From a virus: a stretch of 27,405 nucleotides of DNA. Location: positions 1-27,405 of the IMG/VR virus record IMGVR_UViG_3300033141_002031; one strand, given 5' to 3'. A program made the position numbers and the translations under genes. The first letter of the stretch is position 1. Each line of letters opens with the position of its first letter. Shown here piece after piece: positions 21,460 through 27,405 of this stretch. Below the pieces are notes generated by a model. That model ran no database searches. It had not been told where the DNA came from and saw only the letters and a list, made by a program, of their open reading frames with translations.

Positions 21460-22143
21460 ATGAAACGTTCTCCGCCAGACGGTAAGGAAATGCAAAGGAT
21501 GGAGCGGTTGAGGAAAGTACGTACGGATTTTCTAAATGGAATAACCAGTCGGACGGAGCTGTCGATTCGTCATGGGATTTCTCTAGCCATGGCGACGCAA
21601 GACGTAAAGAAGATAATGAATGATCTTCGTCAACAGTACAAGGAGGATGGACTTTACGAAGCCGAACTGTTACAGGAGCGAGTCACTAAGGTTTACCAGA
21701 AAGCTGTAGTAGGATTCGAGAGGTCAAGGACAGACAAGGAGAAGGTGAGGATAGCGTATGAGAAGGAGAAGTGTGAGGAGTGTAATGGATCAGGGTTTGA
21801 CAGCGATGAAGATTGGTGCGGTTCGTGTGAAGGAAGAGGATTTGTTATTGTAGAGAAACAGGTGAGGGAAGTAACAGGCCAAGCAGGTGATCCGAATATG
21901 CTGCGGGTACAGTTAGATTGCTTGAAGGAGTTAGCCCGGTTGAAGGGGCTTGTTCCGGTGGGCAAGGAAAGTCTGATCAATACGCAGATCAATGTTGGTG
22001 TTGAGTTGCCGGGGGTAGATTTAGGGAAGGTGTCGGATGACGATCTGTTGAAGGCAGTGAGCTTGTTGCAGGTAGAAATCGAACCGTCTGTTGAGAAAGA
22101 CGTGATCGATGTTGAATCGAAATCCGCTGAGGAGGATCGGTAA
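21460..22143 (+). CDS. Putative small terminase subunit with zinc motif
   Basis: 227 residues. The N-terminal ~60 residues look like a helix-turn-helix (ITSRTELSIRHGISLAMATQ). A DnaJ-like zinc motif, CEECNGSGFDSDEDWCGSCE followed by GRGF, is in the middle. GDPNMLRVQLDCLKELARLK with GLVPVGKE resembles the end of the small terminase family (P.yl....ealk..akl.Gl), and the tail is acidic. The large terminase lies about 3.6 kb downstream. The call rests on layout, and a regulatory DNA-binding protein is the main alternative. The ATG follows the GroES stop directly. Confidence 0.5.
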   Translation: MKRSPPDGKEMQRMERLRKVRTDFLNGITSRTELSIRHGISLAMATQDVKKIMNDLRQQYKEDGLYEAELLQERVTKVYQKAVVGFERSRTDKEKVRIAYEKEKCEECNGSGFDSDEDWCGSCEGRGFVIVEKQVREVTGQAGDPNMLRVQLDCLKELARLKGLVPVGKESLINTQINVGVELPGVDLGKVSDDDLLKAVSLLQVEIEPSVEKDVIDVESKSAEEDR

Positions 22144-22144
22144 G

Positions 22145-22840
22145 GTGATACTAGTCAAGCCGAGTTTTGAGATAATGGAGTTAGATGATGGGATGGAGAT
22201 ATTACGTCGGATCGAAAGAATCGCTAGGGTCTGTTACAAGTCGGAGGATAGGATTACGGAGGTGTCTTGCGTTCCGTTCTGTGAGATGTTGGTTAAGCGT
22301 GGCCACTATGCCATGTTGGAACACGGTGGGAGTATCAGTGTGAGGTTCATAGTGAACCGTGGATTTTCCCACGAATTGGTACGGCATAGGATAGCATCGT
22401 ACGCTCAAGAGTCGACAAGGTTTTGCGATTATAGAGGAGGGGTAACGTTTGTCATACCGCCATGGGTTAGCGGAGTTGAGTCAGGGACGCACGAGTGGAA
22501 AGCGTTGCCTATGGAAAGGACCGGGGTGTACAAGAATGCAATAGAACCAGAACCGGAAACGGAAGACGGGGCGAGCGTCCGCTGGCTGGCAGCAATGTTG
22601 GAGTGCGAAGCGAATTACAAGCTATTGTTGGAGGAGGGGTGGACACCACAACAAGCCAGAGGAGTCTTACCGATCGACTTGAAGACGGAGATTGTGATTA
22701 CAACGAATCCGACCGAGTGGCGGCATGTGTTCAAGATGAGGGATTCCAAAAAGGCTCATCCACAGATGCAGCAAATAATGGAACCGCTACATGAAGAAAT
22801 GAAACGTCGGATTCCAGTGTTGTTTGAGTTGTTCGATTAA
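22145..22840 (+). CDS. thyX: Flavin-dependent thymidylate synthase (ThyX)
   Basis: 231 residues from GTG 22145, which has gaggagg upstream; the in-frame ATG 22109 lies inside the previous gene. RHRIASYAQESTRF (80-93) is the ThyX signature RHRxxSxxxxSxR; VRFIVNRGFSHELV and ARGVLPIDLKTEIVITTNPT followed by EWRH are also typical. It makes dTMP from dUMP with FAD, NADPH and methylene-tetrahydrofolate. With MazG and the UDG domain it suggests control of dUTP/dTTP balance. Confidence 0.95.
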   Translation: MILVKPSFEIMELDDGMEILRRIERIARVCYKSEDRITEVSCVPFCEMLVKRGHYAMLEHGGSISVRFIVNRGFSHELVRHRIASYAQESTRFCDYRGGVTFVIPPWVSGVESGTHEWKALPMERTGVYKNAIEPEPETEDGASVRWLAAMLECEANYKLLLEEGWTPQQARGVLPIDLKTEIVITTNPTEWRHVFKMRDSKKAHPQMQQIMEPLHEEMKRRIPVLFELFD

Positions 22841-22873
22841 AGGAAATGTTCAAAATAGAAAAAGGAGTGGGAA

Positions 22874-23782
22874 GTGAAGAACATCTGCCTGTACCACGGA
22901 ATTGACTTGGACGGATTCTGCTCCGGTGCGATTTACGCGAAGCACATGGAGCGGATAGGCCAGAAGTACGAATTGATTCCGGCCAACTACGGATGGGAAT
23001 TGCCGTGGGAGGAATTCAAGGAGGCTCACGTCACTCTGATTGACTTCTCGATCCAGCCGTGGGAGGAATTCAAACGGCTATCTACAGTGGCAGGTAAAAT
23101 AACATGGATCGATCATCACAAGTCAGCCATCGATGAATGGAGAAACCACGGGTTATTTAACTGTCCGACACAGGTCGTACTAGACGTCAATAAGGCAGGG
23201 TGTGAATTGGCCTGGGAGTATTATTTTCCTTCTACCCCGATACCGTGGGCGGTGCGTTTGCTTGGGCGATATGACGTGTGGGACCACGGGTATCATGAAG
23301 ATGTCTTGCCGTTCCAGTATGGTTTGCGTCTGCATGACATGGACCCACGGGAAGATTGCGAGGGCAAATGGTCTGGCTTGCTCTCCTACGTCCGGAGCCC
23401 TAGTCATGTCTTGCCGGTGATGCAGAAGGGGAGAATCATCCTCCGCTACCAGTCTCGGGAAGACGAGATCGGAGCCCGTGCTGGTTGTTTCACCCTGGAA
23501 TGGGAAGGGCTTCGCTGGATCGCCGCTAACCGTGGCGGACGGGGCAGCAAGTTTTTCGATTCGGTGTGGGACCCGAAAAAGTACGACGGCATGATGGGAT
23601 TCAACTGGAACGGGGAGGTATGGACCGTGGGCCTGTATTCAGACAAGGAAGGGATTAACTGTGAAGCAATTGCCAAGCGGTGTGGCGGCGGAGGGCACCC
23701 CGGTGCGGCAGGCTTCCGGTGTCGGGAATTGCCGTTTGATTTAGAAATTACACACAAGCTGGGGAAAGATCATGCGACGTGA
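22874..23782 (+). CDS. DHH-family phosphoesterase
   Basis: 302 residues from GTG 22874 (aaaggag upstream). CLYHGIDLDGFCSGAI (motif I), VTLIDFSIQ (motif II), ITWIDHHKSAID (DHH motif), and the DHHA1 ending RCGGGGHPGAAGF. Members cut oligonucleotides, cyclic dinucleotides or other phosphoesters; nanoRNase-like or cyclic-dinucleotide degradation are both possible, and the exact substrate cannot be read. Codon use differs from neighbours: TAC, CAC, GAC and TTC dominate here, while nearby genes favour T-ending codons. This suggests recent transfer. Confidence 0.9.
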   Translation: MKNICLYHGIDLDGFCSGAIYAKHMERIGQKYELIPANYGWELPWEEFKEAHVTLIDFSIQPWEEFKRLSTVAGKITWIDHHKSAIDEWRNHGLFNCPTQVVLDVNKAGCELAWEYYFPSTPIPWAVRLLGRYDVWDHGYHEDVLPFQYGLRLHDMDPREDCEGKWSGLLSYVRSPSHVLPVMQKGRIILRYQSREDEIGARAGCFTLEWEGLRWIAANRGGRGSKFFDSVWDPKKYDGMMGFNWNGEVWTVGLYSDKEGINCEAIAKRCGGGGHPGAAGFRCRELPFDLEITHKLGKDHAT

Positions 23783-23960
23783 AATTGTAGAGCGCATGTG
23801 CGATCAATGTAGTCAGCGTAAACAGATGCCAATGAGACCAGTCGGGAGAGTGTGGGTAGGATGGTTGATTGTTATCGACTCTGGTCAACAGGAATGGGAT
23901 TTCTGTTCGGAGCAGTGCGCTCTTAAGTTCTTGCAGGAACGGGGAAGGGACCGAGTGTAA
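23772..23960 (+). CDS. Small zinc-motif protein, unknown
   Basis: 62 residues. MCDQCSQRK and FCSEQCALKF give two cysteine pairs for one zinc. The ATG overlaps the end of the DHH gene. The middle (VGRVWVGWLIVIDSGQ) looks beta-rich. Function unknown. Confidence 0.65.
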   Translation: MRREIVERMCDQCSQRKQMPMRPVGRVWVGWLIVIDSGQQEWDFCSEQCALKFLQERGRDRV

Positions 23961-23983
23961 TCATTGTTACGAGGAAGACAGTT

Positions 23984-24241
23984 ATGTCAGTAAGAAGGTC
24001 GATAGCTGTATTGTATTGGAATATCTGTAGGTCAATTACTCCGGTCTACGAGCAATCATGGTTGTTGATTAGGTTTTGGCCTCGGGAGATTTATCATAGA
24101 TTGCGGCCCTCAGAAGACGAGTTTCATAGATCGTTGGATTTGGATTCGGAAGCTATGATGTATATGACAGATCGGCAAACGGACCGCTATCTTAAGAGCA
24201 TTGCAAAGAGAAGGATGAGAGCGCACGAAGAAAGTCTCTAG
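23984..24241 (+). CDS. Small protein, unknown
   Basis: 85 residues with a good ribosome binding site (gaggaag before ATG 23984). It is rich in Arg, Trp and Tyr (SWLLIRFWPREIYHRLRPSE) with a C-terminal helix TDRYLKSIAKRRMRAH. Not recognised. Its stop falls in the start of the 34-bp duplication. Confidence 0.55.
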   Translation: MSVRRSIAVLYWNICRSITPVYEQSWLLIRFWPREIYHRLRPSEDEFHRSLDLDSEAMMYMTDRQTDRYLKSIAKRRMRAHEESL

Positions 24242-24305
24242 GTCGATAGGGTTTGTGCGGGAGTGGGGATACTAGGTCGATAGGGTTTGTGCGGGAGTGG
24301 GGATA
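24238..24305 (+). repeat. Perfect 34-bp tandem duplication
   Basis: Bases 24238-24271 and 24272-24305 are identical (start ctaggtcgatagggtttgtg, end ggggata). The first copy contains the stop codon of the preceding gene and the second provides the region before ATG 24309. There are no differences between the copies. Confidence 0.95.
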
Positions 24306-24308
24306 TAG

Positions 24309-24443
24309 ATGAAGGACGGAACTGTCGGACGTCCGTGGTGTAATTCTCTCACGTACATACGAGCGTTTCACGAGGAGTGGTATTGTGTGCGATGCCATTG
24401 GAAGGCACGGGATGATTCGGAGCATGCGAGATTGGTTGAGTAA
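24309..24443 (+). CDS. Tiny cysteine-containing protein, unknown
   Basis: A 44-residue ORF, MKDGTVGRPWCNSLTYIRAF then HEEWYCVRCHWKARDD and a short end. WCNS and CVRCHW could form a small zinc site. The duplication just before the ATG leaves gggagtgggg as a weak ribosome binding site. Composition is phage-like, and many small ORFs here are similar. Confidence 0.5.
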   Translation: MKDGTVGRPWCNSLTYIRAFHEEWYCVRCHWKARDDSEHARLVE

Positions 24444-24454
24444 GAACGCCCCAG

Positions 24455-24538
24455 CCTGGACAGTAGTAGCTTACCTTATCCCGGGGCATCCCTGCTGCTG
24501 TCCAGGTCTATCCCGGGGCATCCCTGCTGCTGTCCAGG
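24455..24538 (+). promoter_or_regulatory. Inverted repeat with two alternative right arms
   Basis: CCTGGACAG at 24455-24463 is perfectly complementary to CTGTCCAGG at 24498-24506 and again at 24530-24538, because the right arm lies in a 32-bp tandem duplication. One left arm could pair with either right arm, giving two alternative hairpins just before the MazG gene. No T-run follows, so a standard intrinsic terminator is unlikely. Confidence 0.55.
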
Positions 24539-24541
24539 TCT
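24478..24541 (+). repeat. Perfect 32-bp tandem duplication
   Basis: Bases 24478-24509 and 24510-24541 are identical (start atcccggggcatccctgctg, end ccaggtct). It lies in the gap between the tiny 24309 ORF and the mazG ribosome binding site, and is more GC-rich than its surroundings. Confidence 0.95.
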
Positions 24542-24561
24542 GTTTAACAAAGGAGAATTAC

Positions 24562-24951
24562 ATGAATAGTAGGGAGTATCAGAAATTGGCAGCCAGGACC
24601 GAATCACCGGCGGATTTTGTTTTGGGTAGATTGGAAAACATGGGCGAGTACGATGTTCGTCTGTGGCATGCTTTGATAGGCATGTCAAGTGAAGTAGGAG
24701 AGCTGATGGATCAGTTCAAACGGTTCATGTTCTACCGGCAGTCGCTCGATGAATGCAACGTGATCGAAGAGCTAGGCGATGTCTTATGGTACATTGCTCT
24801 GGCTTGTAATACGTTGGAGATCAGTATGGAAGATGTAATGAGGAAGAATATCAAAAAGCTACGGGAGCGATATCCAGAAAAGTATTCCGATCATGACGCT
24901 GCTGAAGAAAATCGTGATAGGGAAAACGAACGCAACGCTTTGGAGGATTAA
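24562..24951 (+). CDS. mazG: MazG-like nucleotide pyrophosphohydrolase
   Basis: 129 residues from ATG 24562, with aaaggag 7-13 bases upstream; an in-frame upstream ATG at 24385 would run through the duplication and lacks a good site. GMSSEVGELMDQFKR and VIEELGDVLWYIALACNTLE carry the metal-binding EXXE and EXXD motifs of the all-alpha NTP pyrophosphatase family. The segment KNIKKLRERYPEKYSD ends the domain. It may remove dUTP or other non-standard NTPs, or reduce (p)ppGpp-type signals as proposed for phage MazG. Confidence 0.9.
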   Translation: MNSREYQKLAARTESPADFVLGRLENMGEYDVRLWHALIGMSSEVGELMDQFKRFMFYRQSLDECNVIEELGDVLWYIALACNTLEISMEDVMRKNIKKLRERYPEKYSDHDAAEENRDRENERNALED

Positions 24952-24954
24952 GAT

Positions 24955-25419
24955 ATGAGTGTAAAAATCAGACGATTATCTGTTTATAACATGAGGACGT
25001 GTGACCATACGAAAGTCACAAAAAGTGAGTTACTCGTTGCCAGTATTCTACACAGGGAAGACGTAGCTAAGGTTATCGGTCTGTTGTGCGATAAATTGGT
25101 ACAGTGTGCTTCAAGACATGACGAAGACAAGATAACCGAGATAGATGAGTTCTACAAGGACTTCTCGTCAGGCTTCGAACGACAAGAGTGGTGGAGAAGT
25201 CATCGTGTGTGTAGCAGGCATCATTTGGAAACGGAGGACGGAGTTCCTGACGATGTCAATTTGATCGATGTGTTAGAGCATATCGTAGACGGCGTCACTG
25301 CCGGATTAGCCAGAGCAGGACGAGTCAGGGATTTTGATCTGTCGAACGATCTGTTACAAACAGCAGTCAAGAATACTGTCCTTTTGTTGAAGAAGAACAT
25401 CGAAATCGTAGGAGAGTAG
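24955..25419 (+). CDS. DUF5662-like phage protein
   Basis: 154 residues, mainly helical. SRHDEDKITE, WWRSHRVCSRHHLETEDGVP and VNLIDVLEHIVDGVTAGLAR match my memory of the DUF5662 pattern, with HD and RHH residues that could bind metal like an HD-type hydrolase. Biochemical activity is not known to me. It starts three bases after the mazG stop. Confidence 0.65.
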   Translation: MSVKIRRLSVYNMRTCDHTKVTKSELLVASILHREDVAKVIGLLCDKLVQCASRHDEDKITEIDEFYKDFSSGFERQEWWRSHRVCSRHHLETEDGVPDDVNLIDVLEHIVDGVTAGLARAGRVRDFDLSNDLLQTAVKNTVLLLKKNIEIVGE

Positions 25420-25423
25420 TCAC

Positions 25424-25573
25424 ATGGCTTACTTTGTATTAGTCACAAAGCACACCGGCGATGACAAGCGAGTAGGTCCGTTTTGGACCAGGGAAGAAGC
25501 TGTCAGAACTATGCACGTCGAGTCAAGGAAAGAAAGCACGAAAGAAACCCAGTTGATCGAGGAGAAGAAGTAA
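25424..25573 (+). CDS. Tiny protein, unknown
   Basis: 49 residues: MAYFVLVTKHTGDDKRVGPF then WTREEAVRTMHVESRKES and a short charged end. The ATG is preceded by ggagag. It looks like a small alpha/beta unit. The stop overlaps the ATG of the next ORF (TAATG). Confidence 0.6.
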   Translation: MAYFVLVTKHTGDDKRVGPFWTREEAVRTMHVESRKESTKETQLIEEKK

Positions 25574-25659
25574 TGGGTGAATTCGCTGACTATGCTCTAG
25601 ATGAGGCCACATTGATCATATGGACAATACCGAGGCGTGTCCTGTCTGTGGCGGGTTGA
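25573..25659 (+). CDS. Very short ORF, possible coupling peptide
   Basis: 28 residues beginning MGEFADYALDEA. Its ATG overlaps the previous stop, and it overlaps the 25620 ORF in another frame. MGEFADY-type starts occur in small phage zinc proteins, so this could be the remnant front of one. Evidence is weak because of the length. Confidence 0.3.
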   Translation: MGEFADYALDEATLIIWTIPRRVLSVAG

Positions 25660-25763
25660 ATTTTCATTTTTGTTCTGAAGGCAGTACATACAGTACGGAA
25701 GACAAGGCGATTAGACGTGTTGTATCTAAGTGTTTGAATAAACAGGGAAAAGATCGTCTGTAA
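25620..25763 (+). CDS. Tiny zinc-motif protein
   Basis: 47 residues: MDNTEACPVCGGLNFHFCSE followed by a helical RRVVSKCLNKQ end. ACPVCGG plus FC and KC give four cysteines that could hold one zinc. No strong ribosome binding site is seen before the ATG; it may be translated by coupling with the overlapping upstream ORF. Confidence 0.55.
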   Translation: MDNTEACPVCGGLNFHFCSEGSTYSTEDKAIRRVVSKCLNKQGKDRL

Positions 25764-25776
25764 AGGTTTGTGAAGT

Positions 25777-27354
25777 ATGGTGTCGAAAGAGGAAATGTCG
25801 GAAGCGACGATGAGGGAGATTGAGCGAAGGGGTAGGAAGGATCCGGTATTCTTTGCTAGGTCACTGATCATACCATCCGCAGAGGGTAGGAGACTATTTG
25901 ACGATTGTATTGAGGACTTCCAGTTGGAGACATTTAGGAAGTTGAAAGATTCGTTGAGAGCGATACAAGCAGGGACGGAACCACCGATCAGAAGGTTTTG
26001 GATCGAGCGGACAAAGAAAGCGTCAAAAGATCACGACATCGCAACTTGCGTATTGTGGCTGATGTGTTTTCCGTTCAAGCCGATCAAGGTGCAGATATGT
26101 GCGTCAAATCACAAGCAGGCGAAGATCGTCCAAAATCGAGCAGTTGAGATTTTGTATTACAACCCTTGGCTGGAAAAGTACGTAGAGATTATCGAAGGAG
26201 CGATCAGAAATAAAAAGATGCGAAGGCAAGTGTGGACGCATATTGAGGCAACGGACAGTCAGGGAGCCGAACATGGTGAGACACCCGATCTGTTAGTCTT
26301 GAATGAATTGGTTCACGTAGCAAAGTGGAGGGCAATGGAAGACCACATGCAAAACGCTGATGGAACGGCAAGGTCAGTTGTGATCATCGCAACGAATGCA
26401 GGGATTCGAGGAACGCCGGCTTGGAGGTGGAGACAGAATGCATTCAAGCATACGGATCGGTGGTGTGTTCAAAAGTGGAGCAGTCCCGCCCCCTGGGCTA
26501 AGGAGGAGGACATCGAAGAGGCAAGACGTCGCGATCCGATAGGGACTGAATTTGAACGGTTGTGGAGGGGACGTTGGGTAAGCGGAGTCGGCGATGCGTT
26601 GAGTGAGGACGATGTTGAAGGATGCTTTCGGAGGAAGGAACCTCTGTTCGAGCCGGAGGAAGGGTGGGTCTATTTGGGTGGGGTGGATTTAGGAGTATCG
26701 AAAGATCATGCCGGTGTTGTAATCGTAGGAGTGCATAGGACACGTCAGTTAGTCAAGGTGATGTGCATTAGGGGATTCGCACCGGAGGTTCCGAGTGGAG
26801 ATAAGTTGGAAGTGAACAGTAATGACGTGGAGGTGCATGTTAAACAGCAATGGGAAAGTTTTAAGTTCCTGACGTGTTTTTATGATCCAGCTGCAGGAGG
26901 ATCATTCATGGCACAGAGGCTCCGAAAAGAGGGAGTGCCGATGACCGAAGCCAAGTTCTCAATGCCAGGTTTTCAGACAGCAATGGCAACGAGTCTAGTG
27001 CAGTTAGTGAAAGCACGTATGTTGGAGTGTTACGAAGACCAAGAAGGAAGGCTCAGAAGAGACATAGCCAAGTTCTTCATCGAACACAAACCACCGAACA
27101 GTTACAAGCTTAAAGCAGTTAGTGACATACATGGTCATGCAGACGTAGGAATTGCAATGACTATGACATTGCCCAGGGCAGTAGAGTTGTTGGGATGGAG
27201 GCTAGGATTGTCGCCAACGGATGATTTGATATGTGAGAACAACGAACCGCTCACCGAGGAGGAGGAGGAGGATTTGCCAGATGAGTTCAAGGAGATGAAC
27301 AAAATGTACGAGGAGGTGGGACTTGAGAAGAGATTGGAGGCGTTCTACAAGTAG
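25777..27354 (+). CDS. terL: Terminase large subunit
   Basis: 525 residues. The N-terminal ATPase has a non-standard Walker A region (WIERTKKASKDHDIAT), then QICASNHKQAKIVQNRAVEI, a Walker B-like DLLVLNELVHV (Asn-Glu where Asp-Glu is usual) and a coupling motif VVIIATNAG. The C-terminal RNase H-like nuclease has GGVDLGVSKDHAG, TCFYDPAAGGSFM and VSDIHGHADVGIAM, with the expected acidic residues. It packages phage DNA into capsids. Start ATG 25777, 13 bases after the previous stop, with a weak ribosome binding site (aaaggtttg). Confidence 0.92.
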   Translation: MVSKEEMSEATMREIERRGRKDPVFFARSLIIPSAEGRRLFDDCIEDFQLETFRKLKDSLRAIQAGTEPPIRRFWIERTKKASKDHDIATCVLWLMCFPFKPIKVQICASNHKQAKIVQNRAVEILYYNPWLEKYVEIIEGAIRNKKMRRQVWTHIEATDSQGAEHGETPDLLVLNELVHVAKWRAMEDHMQNADGTARSVVIIATNAGIRGTPAWRWRQNAFKHTDRWCVQKWSSPAPWAKEEDIEEARRRDPIGTEFERLWRGRWVSGVGDALSEDDVEGCFRRKEPLFEPEEGWVYLGGVDLGVSKDHAGVVIVGVHRTRQLVKVMCIRGFAPEVPSGDKLEVNSNDVEVHVKQQWESFKFLTCFYDPAAGGSFMAQRLRKEGVPMTEAKFSMPGFQTAMATSLVQLVKARMLECYEDQEGRLRRDIAKFFIEHKPPNSYKLKAVSDIHGHADVGIAMTMTLPRAVELLGWRLGLSPTDDLICENNEPLTEEEEEDLPDEFKEMNKMYEEVGLEKRLEAFYK

Positions 27355-27405
27355 AGTAAGTCATTGGAAGCTCTATAGGCTAAAAGCTTCGATGCACCTA
27401 TAATG
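27355..27405 (+). other. Short tail after terL, nothing certain
   Basis: 51 bases up to the window edge. GAAGCT and AGCTTC could form a weak stem-loop. The segment is too short to judge whether it starts a tRNA, a gene leader or a terminator. Confidence 0.3.

Noticed and set aside
24455-24538. Intrinsic transcription terminator
   Set aside because: The stem is clear but the loop is long and no T-run follows.
24385-24561. N-terminal extension of MazG from ATG 24385
   Set aside because: The extension reads through the 32-bp duplication and inverted repeat, gives a Cys/Pro-rich sequence unlike MazG, and ATG 24562 has a strong ribosome binding site.
27365-27405. Start of a tRNA gene at the window edge
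   Set aside because: Only about 40 bases are available and no cloverleaf can be confirmed.

Overview
The window looks like part of a tailed double-stranded DNA bacteriophage genome (class Caudoviricetes). Every credible gene is on the + strand. Genes are tightly packed, with many ATGA, GTGA and TAATG overlaps and strong AGGAG-type ribosome binding sites. The content is phage-typical: a replication/recombination block, nucleotide-metabolism genes, many very small proteins, and a large terminase gene at the right end. I cannot name the host. A phage CsrA suggests a bacterial host with Csr-type RNA control. Families are assigned from motifs recognised by eye, with no database search.

Layout. 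(1) 1-1502: the 3' part of a lysine/acidic-repeat winged-helix protein, a queD gene, and a conserved phage protein of unknown function. (2) 1510-3173 and 3942-4110: two arrays of a degenerate hexamer (GGTCTN), on either side of queE. The first array is cut into eight cassettes. Each has the same ribosome binding site and ATG leader, and the same 9-nt gap from the previous stop codon, so it reads as eight tandem mini-genes for Ser-X dipeptide-repeat peptides. (3) 3198-8139: queE, a phosphoribosyltransferase-GTP cyclohydrolase I fusion, a second QueD-like protein, a GT-B glycosyltransferase resembling the queuosine mannosyltransferase family (QTMAN/GTDC1), a DpdA/TGT-like transglycosylase and a small ORF. 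With queD this is a likely 7-deazaguanine DNA-modification island, possibly ending in a glycosylated base. (4) 8111-8293: phage csrA. (5) 8290-20908: sliding clamp, UDG-exonuclease fusion, DUF3820-like protein, family A polymerase without its own exonuclease, clamp loader, UvsY-like protein, gp32-like SSB, RecA/UvsX, 5'-3' exonuclease, RuvC, and a Mre11/Rad50 system with Rad50 split into two genes. (6) 20895-25763: RNAP alpha-CTD-like protein, GroES, a possible small terminase, ThyX, a DHH phosphoesterase with different codon use, MazG, a DUF5662-like protein and several tiny zinc-motif proteins. (7) 25777-27354: large terminase.

How the parts may work together. FolE, QueD and QueE would make the 7-deazaguanine core from GTP. 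DpdA would exchange it for guanine in DNA, and the glycosyltransferase may decorate it. No queC is visible, so the final base is uncertain. ThyX and MazG shape the dNTP pool. The clamp, loader, polymerase, exonuclease, SSB, UvsX, UvsY, RuvC and Mre11/Rad50 form a largely self-contained replication-recombination machine.

The least explained structure is the cassette array. Its leaders carry repeated GGA motifs, including AAGGATG, which matches the core of a CsrA site and contains the start codon. This suggests a link with the phage csrA, either as a CsrA-controlled operon or as a CsrA-binding decoy transcript.
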